Part shown: one piece after another, positions 60,108 to 64,000 of the stretch
Layout of the letters: each line of letters begins with the position of its first letter
How positions within the stretch are numbered: the first letter of the stretch is position 1
The notes under the pieces: generated by a model
What the model saw: the letters and a program-made list of their open reading frames with translations, nothing else
Databases searched by the model: none
Told to the model about the DNA's origin: nothing
Translations under genes and position numbers: made by a program
DNA from: Acidovorax sp. NCPPB 3576
Lineage (GTDB): Bacteria > Pseudomonadota > Gammaproteobacteria > Burkholderiales > Burkholderiaceae_C
DNA: 64,000 nucleotides
Assembly (NCBI RefSeq): GCF_028473605.1
Contig: NZ_CP097267.1
Span: 268,501 to 332,500, forward strand
Reading direction: 5' to 3'

Positions 60108-61403
60108 ATGGTTCCGCATCTCATCACAGCCCTCACGGGGCCGATCAACGAGCTTGAACAGCGCATTCTCGATTCCATGCCCGCGATCGAGCGTTGGTTC
60201 CGCCTGGAGTGGATGGAGCACACGCCGCCGTTCTATACCTCGGTGGACATCCGCAACGCCGGCTTCAAGCTCGCCCCCGTGGACACCAACCTGTTTCCCG
60301 GCGGCTGGAACAACCTGACCACCGACATGCTGCCCCTGGCCGTGCAGGCGGCCATGGCGGCCATCGAGAAGATCTGCCCCGAAGCCCGCAACCTGCTGAT
60401 CGTGCCGGAGAACCACAGCCGCAACACGTTCTACCTGGCGAACGTGATCCAGCTGCAGCGCATCTTCAACATGGCGGGGCTCAACGTGCGCGTGGGCTCC
60501 ATCAGCCCCGAGATCAAGAAACCCACCACGGTCACGCTGCCCAACGGCGATTCCGTCACGCTCGAGCCCGTGGTGCGCACCAAGGGGCGCCTGGGGCTCA
60601 AGAACTTCGACCCCTGCACCATCTTGCTCAACAACGACCTCTCGGCCGGCCCTCCGGGCATCCTGGAGGACATCCACGAGCAATACCTGCTGCCGCCGCT
60701 GCACGCCGGCTGGAGCGTGCGCCGCAAGAGCCGCCATTTCCAGAGCTACGAAGAGGTGTCCAAGCGCTTCGGCAAGCTGCTGGGCATCGACCCGTGGCTG
60801 ATCAACCCGCTGTTCAGCCGCTGCGAAGGCGTCGATTTCAACGAGGGCACGGGCATGGAGGGGCTGCGCGCCGCCGTCGATGCGCAATTGGGCAAGGTGC
60901 GCCGCAAGTACAAGGAATACGGCATCAACGAAAAGCCTTTTGTCATCGTGAAGGCCGACAACGGCACCTACGGCATGGGCATCATGACCGTGCGCGACGT
61001 CAAGGACCTGGATGCGCTCAACCGCAAAACCAAGAACAAGATGGCCGTCATCAAGGACGGGCAGACGGTGAGCGACGTGATCATCCAGGAAGGCGTGCTC
61101 ACGCAGGAGCGGGTGCACGAGGCCGTGGCCGAGCCGGTCGTCTACATGATGGACCGCTACGTGGTCGGGGGCTTTTACCGCATGCATGCCGAGCGCGGCG
61201 TGGACGAGAACCTCAATGCCCCCGGTGCGAGCTTCGTGCCCCTGGCCTTCGAGCACAGCACGCACCTGCCCCAGCCCGGCGCCCGCCCCGGAGCCAGCGC
61301 GCCCAACCGCTTCTATATGTATGGCGTGGTGGCGCGCCTGGCGATGCTCGCCGCCAGCTACGAGCTGGAGGCCACCAACCCCGAGGCCGAGATCTACGAC
61401 TGA
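60108..61403 (+). CDS. gshA: Glutamate-cysteine ligase, proteobacterial type
   Basis: The first and rate-limiting step of glutathione synthesis. 431 residues of the distinct proteobacterial family: MVPHLITALTGPINELEQRI, SVDIRNAGFKLAPVDTNLFPGGWNNL, NFYL-type segments (HSRNTFYLANVIQLQRIF), FVIVKADNGTYGMGIMTVRD and ERGVDENLNAPGASFVPLAF. This form differs from the E. coli enzyme. A TACAAT (60071-60076) is a candidate -10. Kup and gshB follow on the same strand. Confidence 0.93.
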   Translation: MVPHLITALTGPINELEQRILDSMPAIERWFRLEWMEHTPPFYTSVDIRNAGFKLAPVDTNLFPGGWNNLTTDMLPLAVQAAMAAIEKICPEARNLLIVPENHSRNTFYLANVIQLQRIFNMAGLNVRVGSISPEIKKPTTVTLPNGDSVTLEPVVRTKGRLGLKNFDPCTILLNNDLSAGPPGILEDIHEQYLLPPLHAGWSVRRKSRHFQSYEEVSKRFGKLLGIDPWLINPLFSRCEGVDFNEGTGMEGLRAAVDAQLGKVRRKYKEYGINEKPFVIVKADNGTYGMGIMTVRDVKDLDALNRKTKNKMAVIKDGQTVSDVIIQEGVLTQERVHEAVAEPVVYMMDRYVVGGFYRMHAERGVDENLNAPGASFVPLAFEHSTHLPQPGARPGASAPNRFYMYGVVARLAMLAASYELEATNPEAEIYD

Positions 61404-61533
61404 CGATCCGAAAGGGAGGCACCGGGCGCATCCCTCAGTTGCTGCATTGCAACAACCGGGTGGGGGCTGATTCACCGGGTGCGACCCGCGCCACAATAGC
61501 GGTCCCCAAATATCGGAATCCCGGTGGGCCTCG

Positions 61534-63420
61534 GTGCCAGCGGGCCAGTCTGTGCAAAGTTCCAAGTCCTCGCTCGCGGCGCTCACCCTGGGCGCCATCG
61601 GCGTCGTTTATGGCGATATCGGCACCAGCGTGCTGTATGCGGTCAAGGAGGTGTTCGGCTCGGGACACGTGGCCTTCACGCCCCAGAACGTCTACGGCAT
61701 CCTGTCCATCTTCTTCTGGACGCTGACCACCATCGTCTCGCTCAAATACGTGGTGCTGGTCCTGCGGGCCGACAACAACGGAGAAGGGGGGCTCATCGCC
61801 ATGCTGGCGCTGGCGTCCCAGGCGGTGAAAGACAAGCCCCGGCTGCGCAGCGTCCTGCTGTGCATCGGCATCTTCGGCACCTCGCTCTTCTATGGCGACG
61901 GGGTCATCACCCCGGCGATTTCGGTGCTGTCGGCGGTCGAGGGGCTCGAGGTGGTCTCGCCGCATTTCGGCAAGGCCGTCATTCCTCTCACCCTCGTCGT
62001 GCTGTTTTGCCTGTTCGCGGTGCAAAAACGCGGCACCGGCGGGATCGGGCGCTATTTCGGGCCCATCACCCTGGTGTGGTTCCTGACCCTGACCGCCCTG
62101 GGCATCCCGCACATCATCGGCCACCCGGAAATCCTGGGCGCCCTGAGTCCCCACCATGCGCTGGGCTTCATCTGGAACAACCCGGGCACCAGCTTCATCG
62201 TGCTGGGCGCTGTGGTGCTGTGCGTGACCGGCGCCGAGGCGCTCTATGCCGACCTGGGCCACTTCGGCAAAAAGCCCATCCGTCTGGCGTGGTTCAGCGT
62301 GGCGATGCCGGCGCTCACCGTCAACTATTTCGGCCAGGGCGCGCTGCTGCTGGCCGAGCCCGAAGCGGTGAAGAATCCGTTCTACATGATGGCCCCCGAC
62401 TGGGCGCTGATTCCGCTGGTCATCATGGCCACCATGGCCACCGTCATTGCCTCCCAGGCGCTCATCACCGGCGCCTTCAGCGTGACCAAGCAGGTCATCC
62501 AGCTCGGCTACCTGCCGCGCCTGAACATCCTGCACACCAGCGTGCGGGACACGGGCCAGATCTACATCCCGTTCGTGAACTGGATGCTGTTCGTCGCCAT
62601 CGTGCTGGCCGTGGTCATGTTCCGCTCCAGCAGCAACCTGGCGGCCGCCTATGGCATCGCTGTCACGCTGGACATGCTCATCACCACCGTGCTCACCTTC
62701 TTCGTGATCCGCTACGGCTGGAAATACCCGCTCGCCCTGTGCGTGGCGGCCACGGGCTCGTTCTTCGTGGTGGATCTGGCGTTTTTCAGCTCCAACCTGC
62801 TCAAGCTGTTCCAGGGGGGGTGGTTCCCGCTGCTGATCGGCGGCATCGTCTTCACTTTGATGATGACCTGGAAGCGTGGACGCGAATTACTCAACGAAAA
62901 GCTGCGCGACGACTCGCTGGACCTGCGCGACTTCCTCACTGCGGTCTTCGTCAGTCCTCCCACCCGCGTGGAGGGCACCGCCGTCTTCCTCACGGCCGAG
63001 ACGGGCTCGGTGCCCAATGCGCTGCTGCACAACCTCAAGCACAACAAGGTGCTGCACGAGCAGAACCTGTTCGTCACCGTGCGCAGCCATGAAGTCCCCT
63101 GGATCGGCCTGGAGCGGCGGCTTCAGGTCGAGCCCCTGGGCGGCGATTGTTGGCAGGTCGTGGTGCACTACGGCTTCAAGAACGATCCCGACCTGCCCGG
63201 CGCCCTGGCGCTGATGCGGGGGCGAGGCTGCGAACTGGAGGCCATGACCACCAGCTATTTCCTGTCGAGGGACGTCGTCATTCCCACGATCGGCAGCGGC
63301 ATGGCCCCTTGGCGCGAGAAACTCTTCGCGCAGATGCACCACAACGCAAGCGGTGCCGCCGGCTTCCTGAATCTGCCGGGCAATGCGGTGGTGGAGCTGG
63401 GCTCCAAGATCGAGATTTAA
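61534..63420 (+). CDS. kup: KUP-type potassium transporter
   Basis: A 628-residue proton-coupled potassium symporter. Twelve hydrophobic helices begin with [28 protein letters not shown], with family signatures [36 protein letters not shown], and [22 protein letters not shown] cytoplasmic C-terminal ~165 residues completes it. It starts with GTG at 61534, as no ATG is available before the first helix. It lies 130 bases after gshA and 203 before gshB. Confidence 0.95.
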   Translation: MPAGQSVQSSKSSLAALTLGAIGVVYGDIGTSVLYAVKEVFGSGHVAFTPQNVYGILSIFFWTLTTIVSLKYVVLVLRADNNGEGGLIAMLALASQAVKDKPRLRSVLLCIGIFGTSLFYGDGVITPAISVLSAVEGLEVVSPHFGKAVIPLTLVVLFCLFAVQKRGTGGIGRYFGPITLVWFLTLTALGIPHIIGHPEILGALSPHHALGFIWNNPGTSFIVLGAVVLCVTGAEALYADLGHFGKKPIRLAWFSVAMPALTVNYFGQGALLLAEPEAVKNPFYMMAPDWALIPLVIMATMATVIASQALITGAFSVTKQVIQLGYLPRLNILHTSVRDTGQIYIPFVNWMLFVAIVLAVVMFRSSSNLAAAYGIAVTLDMLITTVLTFFVIRYGWKYPLALCVAATGSFFVVDLAFFSSNLLKLFQGGWFPLLIGGIVFTLMMTWKRGRELLNEKLRDDSLDLRDFLTAVFVSPPTRVEGTAVFLTAETGSVPNALLHNLKHNKVLHEQNLFVTVRSHEVPWIGLERRLQVEPLGGDCWQVVVHYGFKNDPDLPGALALMRGRGCELEAMTTSYFLSRDVVIPTIGSGMAPWREKLFAQMHHNASGAAGFLNLPGNAVVELGSKIEI

Positions 63421-63623
63421 AAGCCAATGGCTTTAGGGACGATGCGCATCGCAAGGCGGCGCGCTCATCCCTTTCATCCTTTTCGTCGCCACCTTGAGCG
63501 GCGTGACATCGTGGGTGTTGGTTTGGCGGTCTGGCGTGGTGGCCGGCAGCCTCGCGCTATTTGTGCAACAGTACGGCCGCAAGCGCGCACCGAGCGTGTA
63601 GCCGATCCTTTCCTTCGCAGACC

Positions 63624-64000
63624 ATGAACATCCTTTTCATTGCCGATCCGCTCGAACACTTCAAGATCTACAAGGACACCACGTTCGCCATGATGCGCGA
63701 GGCCCAGCGGCGCGGCCATGCGATTTCGGTGTGCCAGCCTTCGCAAATCGCTTGGCAGCGCGGCGGGCAAGTGATGGCGCGGGTGCAGGACATCTTGCTC
63801 ACCGGGCAGTCCGACGCGTGGTTCACCGTTCAGCGAAACCGTGAAGTGCCGCTGGCGGGGTTCGGATGCGTGCTTATGCGCAAGGACCCGCCCTTTGATA
63901 GCGAATACTTTTATGCGACCCACCTTTTGGAGCAAGCCGAACGGGAAGGGGCACGGGTGTTCAATAAACCGAGAGCGTTGCGAGATCATCCGGAGAAGCT
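63624..64000 (+). CDS. gshB: Glutathione synthetase, N-terminal 125 residues (runs off the right edge)
   Basis: Adds glycine to gamma-glutamylcysteine. The start MNILFIADPLEHFKIYKDTTFAMM, GHAISVCQPSQIAW, FGCVLMRKDPPFDSEYFYATHLLEQAE and FNKPRALRDHPEKL match GshB exactly in order. Only the N-terminal substrate domain is visible; the ATP-grasp core is beyond the window. Codon use here is more AT-tolerant than in its neighbours. Confidence 0.96.
   Translation, partial: MNILFIADPLEHFKIYKDTTFAMMREAQRRGHAISVCQPSQIAWQRGGQVMARVQDILLTGQSDAWFTVQRNREVPLAGFGCVLMRKDPPFDSEYFYATHLLEQAEREGARVFNKPRALRDHPEK

Noticed and set aside
1..64000. CRISPR arrays, insertion sequences, prophage, tRNA or rRNA genes
   Set aside because: No regularly spaced repeats, transposase or integrase motifs, or tRNA cloverleaf were recognised by reading; short tRNAs could still be missed without a covariance search.

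Overview
The window is a GC-rich chromosomal segment whose gene content and order fit a betaproteobacterium of the Comamonadaceae, most likely the Acidovorax/Paracidovorax group. Pointers are the HprK-PtsN-Hpf cluster, the proteobacterial-type GshA, a fused LivHM permease, several copies of a short CTATCAAAT...ATAGC / CTAGGGC dispersed repeat, and an operon behind a perfect PIP box (TTCGB-N15-TTCGB), the promoter element of HrpX/HrpB-controlled type III secretion genes. That element suggests a plant-associated lineage. Nearly everything else is core metabolism and envelope biology. No tRNA, rRNA, CRISPR array, transposase or phage gene was seen.

Layout. 1-5.2 kb: transketolase (cut by the left edge), an S-adenosylmethionine decarboxylase translationally coupled to MurU, a membrane protein, PepP and a small membrane protein. 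5.2-8.3 kb: the accessory highlight, a PIP-box promoter followed by two CesT-like type III chaperones and a 588-residue effector-like protein, ending in a strong hairpin. 8.4-13.4 kb: pyruvate kinase, two PAP2 phosphatases and a divergent response regulator/histidine kinase pair, with a PmrA-like CTTAAC-N5-CTTAAC box between them. 13.4-22.4 kb: fructose-bisphosphate aldolase, transhydrogenase pntAA/AB/B with a lipoprotein gene inside the operon, FadD, MtnN, a duplicated repeat unit and CorA. 22.6-25.1 kb: tsaB-rimI-degenerate uracil-DNA glycosylase, plus a small unknown. 25.3-29.8 kb: DacB, a GDSL esterase lipoprotein, OmpW and a convergent GDSL paralogue that has lost its catalytic residues. 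29.9-35.4 kb: Sua5, PurK, PurE, a thioredoxin-TPR protein, a two-domain lipoprotein and PurC. 35.8-47.2 kb: Hpf, PtsN, HprK, Fur, BamE, DapB, ExbB/ExbD, LeuS, LptE, HolA, an FAD oxidoreductase and a small unknown. 47.2-55.5 kb: MntP under a yybP-ykoY manganese riboswitch, a phosphoethanolamine-transferase-like sulfatase-fold protein, a branched-chain-type ABC importer and a MobA/MocA-like nucleotidyltransferase. 55.7-64 kb: ProA, TrkA, TrkH, GshA, Kup and GshB (cut by the right edge).

How the parts work together. SpeD produces decarboxylated SAM for polyamine synthesis, whose by-product methylthioadenosine is the substrate of MtnN. PurC, PurE and PurK are consecutive or near-consecutive purine steps. 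BamE, LptE, OmpW, PAP2 phosphatases, the phosphoethanolamine-transferase-like protein, DacB and MurU form a cell-envelope theme. TrkA/TrkH and Kup potassium uptake is interleaved with both glutathione synthesis genes. The PIP-box operon is the best candidate for an uncharacterised system: a type III effector with two dedicated chaperones outside any hrp cluster.
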